Below, piece by piece: positions 1-5,864 of a DNA stretch of 5,864 nt. Every line of letters begins with the position of its first letter. Position 1 is the first letter of the stretch. A program made the position numbers and the translations under genes. The DNA comes from an uncultured Actinomycetes bacterium. GTDB lineage: Bacteria; Actinomycetota; Actinomycetes; Mycobacteriales; Mycobacteriaceae. The DNA is taken from the NCBI GenBank assembly GCA_903911165.1, contig CAIWCQ010000351.1:1-5864 (forward strand). Reading direction: 5' to 3'. The notes beneath the pieces were generated by a model. It ran no database searches. It was not told the DNA's origin and saw nothing but the letters and a program-made list of their open reading frames with translations.

Positions 1-2164
1 CCGGTCCGAGTAACCGAGCGTACTCGAGGGTGATGTGACTCCAGTCGAAGTAGACAAGGGTGCTGCCGACGATCACGGGGCAGCGGTCCGCAGTGCAGAA
101 GAGGTTGGTCAAATCCACGTAGCGTCCACCACCGGATTCGGTGGCAGCCGACTCGGCGGCGATGCCGGACTCGTTGACCGCAGTCGATCGCGACGGCGCG
201 CACGCCATTGGATCATCGAGGTGGCCGGACAGGCAGATGGGCACTACGGATTGCGGATCGGGGACGGGTCCAAGGACGAGGACTTTGGAGCCGGTGTCGC
301 GGAGTTGACGCACGAGGCGTGTCAGGCTGGCCAGCCACGCCGCATCGTACGACTGGAAACCCGGCTGCCAATTGCGCGAGGTATCGCTACCGTACTGCCG
401 CCATACGCTGACGACGATGAGTTGTGGTTTGTCGGCACGCAGTCGGTCGAGGGTCTGAGCGCGCCACTCGTCACATTTTTGAAGACTCCCCGCAATCCGT
501 TGGACTGTGCCGGCGACCGGCACGGACACCGATGGGCAGCCAGCCTTGGCAAGGGTCTCTAGCCGCCAACGCCGCTGGGTGGCCATCTGCTCGAACGCCG
601 GAATCCACATCGCCGCATGCGAGTCGCCAACCAGAGCCACGGTTGTCGCTGAGGTGGTATCACCGGTCGCGCACTCCGGCTGGCCGGCTTCGAAAAAACT
701 GCGGACGCAGCCGTTGAAGGACTGCATCTTCTTTTCGGCCGATGCGTCACGGAGGGCTGGGCTCAGATTTGATGGGATGGCGGCGAGATCGGCGGATGCT
801 GCGACGGCTACGCGCACTTGGGCGAACACATCGCGCACGGCGGTGTCATAGGCGTCGATGGTCGAGCCAGCAGGTGGTCGTGTCGCAGTGATATTGACGG
901 GTGTGGCAGGTGCGCCGCGTCCGACTGGAATGGGAACAGCGTGTAGCAGTGCCGCGCCGGTGCAGGCTGCAATGGCGGTCGCAACGGCGCCGAGGGCAAG
1001 GCTTCGCCGGGGGGAGTTGCGCACGCTGGGGGCGAATCGCAGCGGGTTTTCCAGGTATCGCAAGGTCAAGGCAGCCAGTCCGGCGGAGATCACTGCGGCC
1101 GTGAGTCGTCCAGCAAGTCCCAGGGAGTGACCCACGATCAGGGGGGCGAAGATCAGAATCGGCCAGTGCCAGAGGTACCAGGAGTAGGAGATCTCGCCGA
1201 TCGCGCGCATCGGCGGCGTTCCCAGGAGGCGTCCGCAGCCCTGGTCCGGTGTGGCTGTACCGGCGCCGATCACCAGTGCCGCACCCAGAGTGGGCAGCAG
1301 TGCGGCGATTCCGGGGTAGAGAGTGGTTCCACTCAATCGTGTGCAAGCCAACGCGATCAGGGCCAGTCCGGCCCACCCCATGAATATCGCGGCTCGGGGT
1401 GGGAGGCGGCGCCAACGATCGGCGGTCAGGGCCACCAGCCCGCCGACGGCCAACTGCCAGGCGCGTGTCGGCAACGAGAAAAACGCCACCGCAGGCATGA
1501 CATAGGTGACCACGAATGACAGTGCGAAGGAGGTCGCGGCGACCGCGGCCAGGATCACCACATATGGTCGTTCTGAGGACGTGGCCTGGGATCTGTTGCG
1601 GCGGAGTAGTTTCCGGATGAGCCAGGCCGTGCCGAGGATCAGTGTCGGCCACACCAGGTAGAACTGCTCCTCCACGCCCAACGACCAATAGTGCTGAAAC
1701 GGCGAGGTCGGCAGGTGGCCGGCATCGTTGAAATAGCTGACATCGCGGAGGATGAACCAGTAATTGCTGACGTACAGCGCGCTGGCGATGCCGTCCGTCA
1801 TGGCAACCCGGGACTCACCGACGGGCAGCAGAATGACTGCGCCGATCATGGTGAGGACACCCACGGCCGCCGCCGCTGGAAGCAATCTACGGGCACGTGC
1901 CCCGTAAAAGCTTCGCAGTCGCACCGTCCCGGTGCCGTTGGCCTCGCGCCACAGCAGTCCGGTGATCAGGAAACCTGAGATGACGAAAAACACGTCCACC
2001 CCGACGAAGCCGCCACCGAATCCTGGTACAGCAGCGTGGAAGAGCACGACGGCCAGCACCGCGACCGCCCGCAGGCCCTGGATGTCGGGGCGGAACACGC
2101 TCTGGGTGCGGTGGCCCTGCGGGTCTTCGGTCGGCCTCACACCGTGGGCATCGCGCAAGGTCAC
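1..2164 (-). CDS. Membrane O-acyltransferase, acyltransferase-3 plus SGNH domain (OafA-like), C-terminus cut by window edge
   Basis: Likely transfers an acyl group (often acetyl) from the cytoplasmic side to a sugar hydroxyl of a surface glycan or glycolipid. The frame is open for 721 codons without a break. It starts at a GTG placed directly after an in-frame TAG (2167-2165); a TTG six bases further in is an alternative. Residues about 24-375 form the multi-spanning acyltransferase-3 domain: RPDIQGLRA at 25-33, the conserved membrane histidine H43 (LFHA), GVDVFFVISGF soon after, HYWSLGVEEQFYLVWP at 158-173, and SYSWYLWHW at 326-334. A further hydrophobic helix at about 385-405 leads into an extracytoplasmic linker. 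The SGNH domain has GDSH at 513-516 (nucleophile S515) and the D707-W-S-H710 acid/base pair near the end. OafA-type fused proteins are usually about 650-750 residues, so little is missing. The gene lies 75 bases downstream of the DUF2505 gene on the same strand and may be co-transcribed with it. Family assignment is secure; the acceptor and acyl donor are unknown. Confidence 0.93.
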   Translation of the reverse strand, partial: MTLRDAHGVRPTEDPQGHRTQSVFRPDIQGLRAVAVLAVVLFHAAVPGFGGGFVGVDVFFVISGFLITGLLWREANGTGTVRLRSFYGARARRLLPAAAAVGVLTMIGAVILLPVGESRVAMTDGIASALYVSNYWFILRDVSYFNDAGHLPTSPFQHYWSLGVEEQFYLVWPTLILGTAWLIRKLLRRNRSQATSSERPYVVILAAVAATSFALSFVVTYVMPAVAFFSLPTRAWQLAVGGLVALTADRWRRLPPRAAIFMGWAGLALIALACTRLSGTTLYPGIAALLPTLGAALVIGAGTATPDQGCGRLLGTPPMRAIGEISYSWYLWHWPILIFAPLIVGHSLGLAGRLTAAVISAGLAALTLRYLENPLRFAPSVRNSPRRSLALGAVATAIAACTGAALLHAVPIPVGRGAPATPVNITATRPPAGSTIDAYDTAVRDVFAQVRVAVAASADLAAIPSNLSPALRDASAEKKMQSFNGCVRSFFEAGQPECATGDTTSATTVALVGDSHAAMWIPAFEQMATQRRWRLETLAKAGCPSVSVPVAGTVQRIAGSLQKCDEWRAQTLDRLRADKPQLIVVSVWRQYGSDTSRNWQPGFQSYDAAWLASLTRLVRQLRDTGSKVLVLGPVPDPQSVVPICLSGHLDDPMACAPSRSTAVNESGIAAESAATESGGGRYVDLTNLFCTADRCPVIVGSTLVYFDWSHITLEYARLLGP

Positions 2165-2239
2165 CTACCTACGGACAACGCAATTCAGGGCCCCCACCCG
2201 TGTGATCATGTCATTCCGCATGCGCCCGCCAGGGCGGAT
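2165..2239 (-). other. Spacer between DUF2505 and acyltransferase genes with an 18-codon upstream ORF
   Basis: This 75-base gap on the minus strand holds a short ORF, ATG at 2221 to TAG at 2167-2165 (MRNDMITRVGALNCVVRR), in the same frame as the acyltransferase. Its stop is immediately followed by the GTG assigned as the acyltransferase start. A perfect 8-base palindrome CGCATGCG (2217-2224) and a short inverted repeat CCGCC-AG-GGCGG (2226-2237) follow the DUF2505 stop. The repeat lacks a T-run and its loop is too tight for a convincing terminator. I do not assign the short ORF as a gene; it could be a leader, a vestige of a longer N-terminus, or chance. Confidence 0.3.
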
Positions 2240-2752
2240 TCAGCCGTGTTCGGCGACCCATGCGGTGGTGAAGCGCTGCAGTTCGGGAATATTCGAAGCC
2301 AGGCCCGCGCCGATCGACTTCTCGAGATTGCCGCCGACCAACGGAATTCTGATGTCCACCCGCACCGCGAAGTGCATCTTAGAACCGGCGTTCGCCGGGG
2401 TCAGTAATGCTCTGCCGTGCCCTGAGCCGAAACCGCCCGAAGCCGAAACTCTTACATGTCCGCGTACCTCGCGGACACCTACGACTTTCCATATCTCGCT
2501 GTGCCGGATTGTCAGTTCGGCCGGCAGAAGTCGTGCGATAGCGCCGGGAAGAAGCTGGCGGCCCAGATGTTGAGTGGCCTCCATGGTCACCGTGCCATCG
2601 GTGGCGACGACGAGGGAATCGAGCGTGGTGACCGCATCACCGGCGCCGAGGCGGGTCAGCCAGTAATCCTCCCGGCCGAATGTCGCGTGAATCTGTTCAA
2701 CGCTGGCGGGCGATTCGGTCCAGACGTCGAATGAATGCGACACAGCAGCCAT
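2240..2752 (-). CDS. DUF2505 family protein (SRPBCC/START-like)
   Basis: A 170-residue protein that I recognise as DUF2505, an actinobacterial family related to the SRPBCC/START lipid-binding fold. Its biochemical role is not established. Typical family segments are SPASVEQIHATFG near residues 14-26 followed by an acidic YW motif, a repeated beta-strand pattern in the middle (TLDSLVVATDGTVTMEATQ), VPLVGGNLEKSIG at about 136-147, and the C-terminal helix LQRFTTAWVAEH at 158-169. This is essentially the full family length. The ATG at 2752 is chosen because the family pattern begins within a few residues of it; the upstream ribosome site (GGTAAGA) is weak. There is no signal peptide or membrane segment, so it should be cytoplasmic. 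It is the first gene of the minus-strand pair and is divergent from the methyltransferase at 2896. A hydrophobic-ligand role linked to lipid metabolism is possible, but that is inference from the fold only. Confidence 0.88.
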   Translation of the reverse strand: MAAVSHSFDVWTESPASVEQIHATFGREDYWLTRLGAGDAVTTLDSLVVATDGTVTMEATQHLGRQLLPGAIARLLPAELTIRHSEIWKVVGVREVRGHVRVSASGGFGSGHGRALLTPANAGSKMHFAVRVDIRIPLVGGNLEKSIGAGLASNIPELQRFTTAWVAEHG

Positions 2753-2801
2753 TCTTACCGGAACTCGCTGTCCGCGATACCGTGCTTCGGATCTCCGCGG
2801 G

Positions 2802-2814
2802 GTTGCGGGGCAAC
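2802..2814. repeat. Short perfect inverted repeat in the divergent intergenic region
   Basis: GTTGC-GGG-GCAAC, five-base arms around a three-base centre, lies in the 143-base gap between the divergent DUF2505 and methyltransferase genes. It could be a regulator half-site pair or a small hairpin. The arms are short enough to occur by chance. Confidence 0.25.
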
Positions 2815-2842
2815 GCAGTCAGGCGGCAAGTAGGTTTCAAGC

Positions 2843-2869
2843 TTCATACGCATCGGGTGGCACTAGTCT
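2843..2869 (+). promoter_or_regulatory. Possible promoter for the methyltransferase/glycosyltransferase genes
   Basis: TAGTCT at 2864-2869 fits the mycobacterial TANNNT -10 pattern and would give a start near 2876 with a leader of about 20 bases before the ATG at 2896. A poor -35 candidate, TTCATA (2843-2848), sits 15 bases upstream; mycobacterial promoters often have weak -35 boxes. The location in the divergent intergenic region is right, but the match is short and could be chance. I could not pick a credible promoter for the opposite gene. Confidence 0.25.
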
Positions 2870-2882
2870 TGCCTCGATACCA

Positions 2883-2891
2883 GGGAGGTGA
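2883..2891 (+). promoter_or_regulatory. Strong ribosome binding site fixing the TylF-like gene start
   Basis: GGGAGGTGA is a near-ideal Shine-Dalgarno sequence. Its GGAGG core ends seven bases before the ATG at 2896. This selects 2896 over the longer open frame reaching back to 2680, which would overlap the divergent DUF2505 gene, and slightly over the ATG at 2902. Confidence 0.75.
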
Positions 2892-2895
2892 GCCG

Positions 2896-3999
2896 ATGGT
2901 CATGACCGATGGGCGCAGTGTGGAACGGATGTGCCTTCACTATGTGTGGAGGTCGATTCTCGTTGTCATCGCGCTCATAGTGGCTGCGGCATGCTACATC
3001 TGGTTCTCGCCGATTCTTCTGGTCGCGATCGGCGGGATCGTCGCGGTGATGGTGTTCGCCCGGCTCGTTTACCGCGGCGGAGATCGCTACATTCCAAATC
3101 TGTACGCGCGTGATATCCGGGTTTATGACGTTGCGTACCGGGACTTCATTAGCCGCACGATCTCTGATCTGCGGCAGGCGAAGATCGCGGGCCACCCGCT
3201 GTTGTGGGAAGCCGCCCAACTCACTCCACCGGCGTCCCGCCAGGATTCCGATGAGCTCGTCCTCGATCTGGGCGTGTGGATCGGTTGGTCGACACGGCTC
3301 ATGGCCGACGCTTCCGGCCGCACGGTGTACGGGTTCGACACCTTTTCCGGACTTGTCGAAGACTGGAAGGCCGATGACCAGGTGGTGGTCAAAAGCGGTA
3401 CCTTTTCGCTCACTGAACCGCTCGCCCGCCGGCTCATGCCCGATACCGGTGTGACACTTCAGGACGGGTTGCCCGCCGCGCTGGGCCGCCGTGTCGAGTT
3501 CATCAAAGGAACCACCTACGAGACCCTGGCTCCGTTCCTGGCCGCTCGACCGGACACTCCCATCAGGTTCTTCCATATGGATTTGGATACCTATGAGAGT
3601 TGCCTGCACGCATTGGAAACCTGCAGGGATCGTTTCGTTGAGGGATCGATCATGGTCTTCGATGAGTACCTGGTCACCAACGGCGAAATGCTCGCGTTTT
3701 ACGAATTCCAGAACAAGTACGGGCTCGAATGGCGATACCGCTCTTGGGGTCTCGAAATCTGGGAGATGAATGTTGAGATGGTCACCTCGCGATGGAAGCG
3801 TTCTGCCTATCGCGTTCTTGAGGTTGCGGTCTATTGGTTGGCGGGCAACGGCAAATACGCGTGGGCGTTCCTCGGCAGGCGCTTCTGGCGATTCTGGTTG
3901 GGAGCTCCGGTGGGCGATATCCTCTTCATGCTCGGCGCCGCCGGACAACGCAAGTCGGTTAGCCTTGAGATCACCGGTCTGGGAACGCTCAAGGTATGA
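2896..3999 (+). CDS. Membrane-anchored TylF/MycF-like class I SAM-dependent methyltransferase
   Basis: A 367-residue protein with a TylF-type (macrocin O-methyltransferase-like) catalytic core, a family that O-methylates sugar hydroxyls using SAM and a divalent metal. The core spans about residues 70-290. Motif I is LDLGVWIGWS (123-132). YGFDTFSGL (145-153) carries the acidic residue D148 expected to contact SAM. FFHMDLDTYES (225-235) and VFDEY (254-258) supply the aspartates D229, D231 and D256, which match metal or active-site positions in the family. Unusually, two hydrophobic helices (about 20-37 and 40-58) separated by a Ser-Pro turn precede the core, suggesting an inner-membrane anchor. 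The last 70 residues are rich in Trp, Arg and Tyr and may also touch the membrane. The start is set by the strong upstream ribosome site. It is the first gene of the plus-strand series, 79 bases before the next methyltransferase. A tailoring role on a membrane-bound glycolipid is inferred; the substrate is unknown. Confidence 0.87.
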   Translation: MVMTDGRSVERMCLHYVWRSILVVIALIVAAACYIWFSPILLVAIGGIVAVMVFARLVYRGGDRYIPNLYARDIRVYDVAYRDFISRTISDLRQAKIAGHPLLWEAAQLTPPASRQDSDELVLDLGVWIGWSTRLMADASGRTVYGFDTFSGLVEDWKADDQVVVKSGTFSLTEPLARRLMPDTGVTLQDGLPAALGRRVEFIKGTTYETLAPFLAARPDTPIRFFHMDLDTYESCLHALETCRDRFVEGSIMVFDEYLVTNGEMLAFYEFQNKYGLEWRYRSWGLEIWEMNVEMVTSRWKRSAYRVLEVAVYWLAGNGKYAWAFLGRRFWRFWLGAPVGDILFMLGAAGQRKSVSLEITGLGTLKV

Positions 4000-4045
4000 C
4001 CGAATCGGCTGGTGGTGGGTTGATCGACGTGGGAGTGCGCCGCAC

Positions 4046-4082
4046 GGGAGAGGATCGTCTAATGCAGGGGATCGTTGCGTGA
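4046..4082 (+). promoter_or_regulatory. Possible six-codon leader ORF with its own ribosome site, overlapping the next gene start
   Basis: GGGAGAGG (4046-4053) is followed eight bases later by ATG at 4062, opening a six-codon ORF (MQGIVA) that ends in TGA at 4080-4082. The TGA overlaps the GTG start at 4079-4081. The AGGGG (4066-4070) serving the downstream GTG lies inside this mini-ORF. The arrangement would allow translation of the leader to couple to the methyltransferase. A small inverted repeat GTGC-GCC-GCAC (4035-4045) sits just before the first ribosome site. Everything is visible in the sequence, but translation of the leader is inference. Confidence 0.3.
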
Positions 4083-4837
4083 ACCTCAACAACGGACTGG
4101 TGACGGTGGCGGACGCGTTGCCCGGCGTGAACCGGATCAGGGCCGTACAACGGGCACTCGCAGGGCGGACCAACCCGGTGTATCTGGAGATTGGCGTTTC
4201 ACGCGGACAGGCTTTCCAGAAGATCAGCGCCGACGTGAAGATCGCCGTCGACCCGGCGTTCAAACTCTTGGAGCGCACCCGCGAACTCGCCAACGCGAAG
4301 GCCCGCGCCACCCACTACTTCGAGATGACCAGCGACGCGTTTTTCGACAACGAGACCGCATTCCTCGATCAGCACCCGATCGACGTCGCACTGATCGACG
4401 GCCTGCACACCTACGAACAGGTAGTGCGTGACGTCGAGAAGTCGTTGCTGCACATGCGCGACGACGGCGTCATCTTCCTGCACGATTGCAACCCTCCGTT
4501 CGAGTTGGCCGGCCGACCCGCTGCGTCCTGGGAGGACTTCATGGCGCAGCAGTCCGGGCCACTGGTGTTCGGTGTATGGAACGGCGATGTCTGGAAAGCG
4601 ATCGTCCATCTGCGTAGTACCCGCCCCGATCTGCTGGTCGGCGTGCTCAAGTGCGACCAGGGCGTCGGCTTCGTCCGCAAGGGCGCTCCGGAATCGACAC
4701 TGCCGTACTCGGTGGAGCAGGTCGCGGCGCTCACCTATGCCGATCTCAAAGCCGATCGCAAACGCCTGCTTAATCTGAAGTCGCCCCGCTATCTCGGAGA
4801 ATTTCTGGCTTCGGGCGCCGGGTCTGCCCAGAAGTAA
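4079..4837 (+). CDS. Class I SAM-dependent methyltransferase, Methyltransf_24 type
   Basis: A 252-residue soluble protein with a compact Rossmann methyltransferase fold. The SAM-binding motif I is YLEIGVSRGQAF (35-46), with E37, G39 and G43. IAVDP (55-59) ends strand 2. The family-typical ALIDGLHTYEQVVRDVE lies at 104-120 and VIFLHDCNPP at 131-140, with D107, H110, H135 and D136 as likely active-site or metal-ligand residues. This pattern belongs to the Methyltransf_24 group, many members of which act on sugars or glycans. The GTG at 4079 is the only in-frame start codon between the upstream stop and the first family motif, and AGGGG (4066-4070) sits eight bases before it. The gene is 79 bases after the TylF-like gene and 18 bases before the glycosyltransferase, so the three are probably one transcript. 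The likely role is O-methylation of a sugar or lipid hydroxyl; the exact position and acceptor cannot be told. Confidence 0.87.
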   Translation: MNLNNGLVTVADALPGVNRIRAVQRALAGRTNPVYLEIGVSRGQAFQKISADVKIAVDPAFKLLERTRELANAKARATHYFEMTSDAFFDNETAFLDQHPIDVALIDGLHTYEQVVRDVEKSLLHMRDDGVIFLHDCNPPFELAGRPAASWEDFMAQQSGPLVFGVWNGDVWKAIVHLRSTRPDLLVGVLKCDQGVGFVRKGAPESTLPYSVEQVAALTYADLKADRKRLLNLKSPRYLGEFLASGAGSAQK

Positions 4838-4855
4838 ACTCCCGGAATTAAACCG

Positions 4856-5864
4856 ATGAAATTCGTGCTCGCAACGTGGGGGAGTCGCGGAGATATCGAG
4901 CCCAGCCTTGCCATCGGTCGTGAACTCCTGCGCCGTGGGCATGACGTGCAGATGGCCGTGCCACCCGATCTGGCGGATTTCACTTCGGCGGCCGGGCCTG
5001 AGGCGGTCGCATTCGGGCCGCCATCGCGGGCCATCCTCGATGCCCATCGCAACTTCTGGACGTGTTTCTTTCGCAACCCCTGGAAGCTGCGCGAGTTGAT
5101 CGCCTCGCGTACCGAAATCGCGGGGCCACTGCTGCAGGGTTGGCAGGACATGAGCGCAACGCTGATGTCGATGGCCGACGGTGCCGACCTGATCCTGACG
5201 GGCATCAATTTCGAGGACGCCGCGGCCAACGTCGCCGAGCATTACGGCATTCCGTTGGCCACCTTGCATTACTTCCCACTGCGTCCCAACCCCCAGGTTC
5301 TGCCGTTCCTGCCGGCGCCCCTGGGCCGTTCGGCCGTGCGGGCGTTCTGGTGGGTGTCGTGGCGCGGGACGAAGAAGGCCGAGGACACCCAGCGCCGGGA
5401 ACTCGGTCTGCCGAAGGCGTCGGGCTCCGCGCCGCGTCGGATCACCGGCCGCGGGTCGCTGGAAATCCAGGCCTATGACGAGGTCTGCTTTCCCGGCCTG
5501 GCGTCGGAGTGGTCGACATGGGCCGCCCAGCGTCCTTTCGTCGGCACCCTGACCCTGGAGTTGGCCACCGATGCCGATGACGACGTGATGTCGTGGATCG
5601 CGTCGGGAACACCGCCGATCTTTTTCGGGTTCGGCAGCATCCCAGTCGAGTCCCCAGCTGACACGATCGCCATGATCGCCGCGGTCTGTGCGCGACTGGG
5701 CGAGCGCGCCCTCGTGGGGGCAGCCGGAACCGATTTCAGCGGAATTCCGCATTTTGATCACGTCAAGGTGGTGGGCACGCTGAACTACGCATCCGTGTTT
5801 CCAGCCTGCCGGGCTGTCGTGCACCACGGCGGTTCAAGCACCACGCCCATCGTGATGCGCGCCG
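4856..5864 (+). CDS. GT1-family glycosyltransferase (mycobacterial glycolipid Gtf type), cut by the right edge
   Basis: The first 336 codons of a GT-B fold glycosyltransferase resembling the glycopeptidolipid Gtf enzymes and Rv1524/Rv1526c. These transfer a deoxyhexose or similar sugar from a nucleotide-sugar to a lipid or glycolipid acceptor at the cytoplasmic membrane. The N-terminus MKFVLATWGSRGDIEPSLAIG carries the (T/S)RGD signature at 10-13, followed by RRGHDVQMAVPPDL. The C-terminal nucleotide-sugar domain begins around 250 with IFFGFGS (255-261), and HHGGSSTT (323-330) is the donor-binding signature. The last position usually called AGTT or SGTT reads SSTT here, a modest variant. About 80-100 residues are expected beyond the window, judging by family lengths of about 420-430. 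The ATG at 4856 fits the family N-terminus exactly, although the ribosome site (GGAATTAA) is weak, suggesting coupling to the gene 18 bases upstream. Sugar and acceptor specificity are unknown. Confidence 0.93.
   Translation, partial: MKFVLATWGSRGDIEPSLAIGRELLRRGHDVQMAVPPDLADFTSAAGPEAVAFGPPSRAILDAHRNFWTCFFRNPWKLRELIASRTEIAGPLLQGWQDMSATLMSMADGADLILTGINFEDAAANVAEHYGIPLATLHYFPLRPNPQVLPFLPAPLGRSAVRAFWWVSWRGTKKAEDTQRRELGLPKASGSAPRRITGRGSLEIQAYDEVCFPGLASEWSTWAAQRPFVGTLTLELATDADDDVMSWIASGTPPIFFGFGSIPVESPADTIAMIAAVCARLGERALVGAAGTDFSGIPHFDHVKVVGTLNYASVFPACRAVVHHGGSSTTPIVMRA

Noticed and set aside
35..562. 175-codon open frame on the plus strand
   Set aside because: Antisense to the SGNH domain of the acyltransferase; no recognisable protein features.
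846..1688. 280-codon open frame on the minus strand
   Set aside because: It is an out-of-frame shadow within the acyltransferase gene, whose own frame stays open and contains all the family motifs.
2226..2237. Inverted repeat CCGCC-AG-GGCGG as a terminator after the DUF2505 gene
   Set aside because: The loop is only two bases unless the inner pair opens, and no T-run follows on the minus strand, so it does not look like an intrinsic terminator.
2680..2895. Upstream extension of the TylF-like gene to the ATG at 2680
   Set aside because: It would overlap the divergent DUF2505 gene by 73 bases, and the strong ribosome site at 2883-2891 fits the ATG at 2896.
2863..4311. 482-codon open frame on the minus strand
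   Set aside because: Antisense to the TylF-like gene and part of the next methyltransferase; no recognisable domain, and it would cross the divergent promoter region.
4199..5827. 542-codon open frame on the minus strand
   Set aside because: It lies antisense to the second methyltransferase and the glycosyltransferase, both of which carry clear family motifs. Its translation shows no recognisable domain and has the Arg/Gly/His-rich look of a GC-rich antisense shadow.

Overview
The window looks like mycobacterial (or closely related Mycobacteriales) chromosomal DNA. The base composition is GC-rich, GTG starts appear alongside ATG, and the glycosyltransferase and DUF2505 proteins are of types typical of Mycobacterium. 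This rests on recognising protein families by eye, so the genus is probable and the species is not determined.

There are two divergent gene groups. On the minus strand, a DUF2505 (SRPBCC/START-like) gene at 2752-2240 is followed 75 bases later by a large membrane O-acyltransferase from 2164. The acyltransferase has an OafA-type acyltransferase-3 domain plus a C-terminal SGNH domain, and it runs off the left edge close to its C-terminus. On the plus strand, three genes run in series: a TylF-like SAM-dependent methyltransferase with an N-terminal membrane hairpin (2896-3999), a second small class I methyltransferase of the Methyltransf_24 type (4079-4837), and a GT1-family, GPL/Rv1524-like glycosyltransferase (4856 to beyond the right edge). 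The 143-base divergent intergenic region should hold the promoters of both groups.

Together the genes look like part of a tailoring set for a surface glycolipid: a glycosyltransferase adds a sugar, two methyltransferases O-methylate it (or the lipid/peptide part), and the acyltransferase acylates a hydroxyl. Glycopeptidolipid and related loci of mycobacteria carry the same combination of enzyme classes. The product made here cannot be read from the sequence, and no core gene (NRPS, PKS, MmpL, MbtH) lies in the window.

I see no RNA genes, insertion sequences, CRISPR arrays, attachment sites or clear terminators. The less ordinary signals are the membrane-anchored TylF-like enzyme and two very short ORFs that abut or overlap the GTG starts of the acyltransferase and the second methyltransferase.
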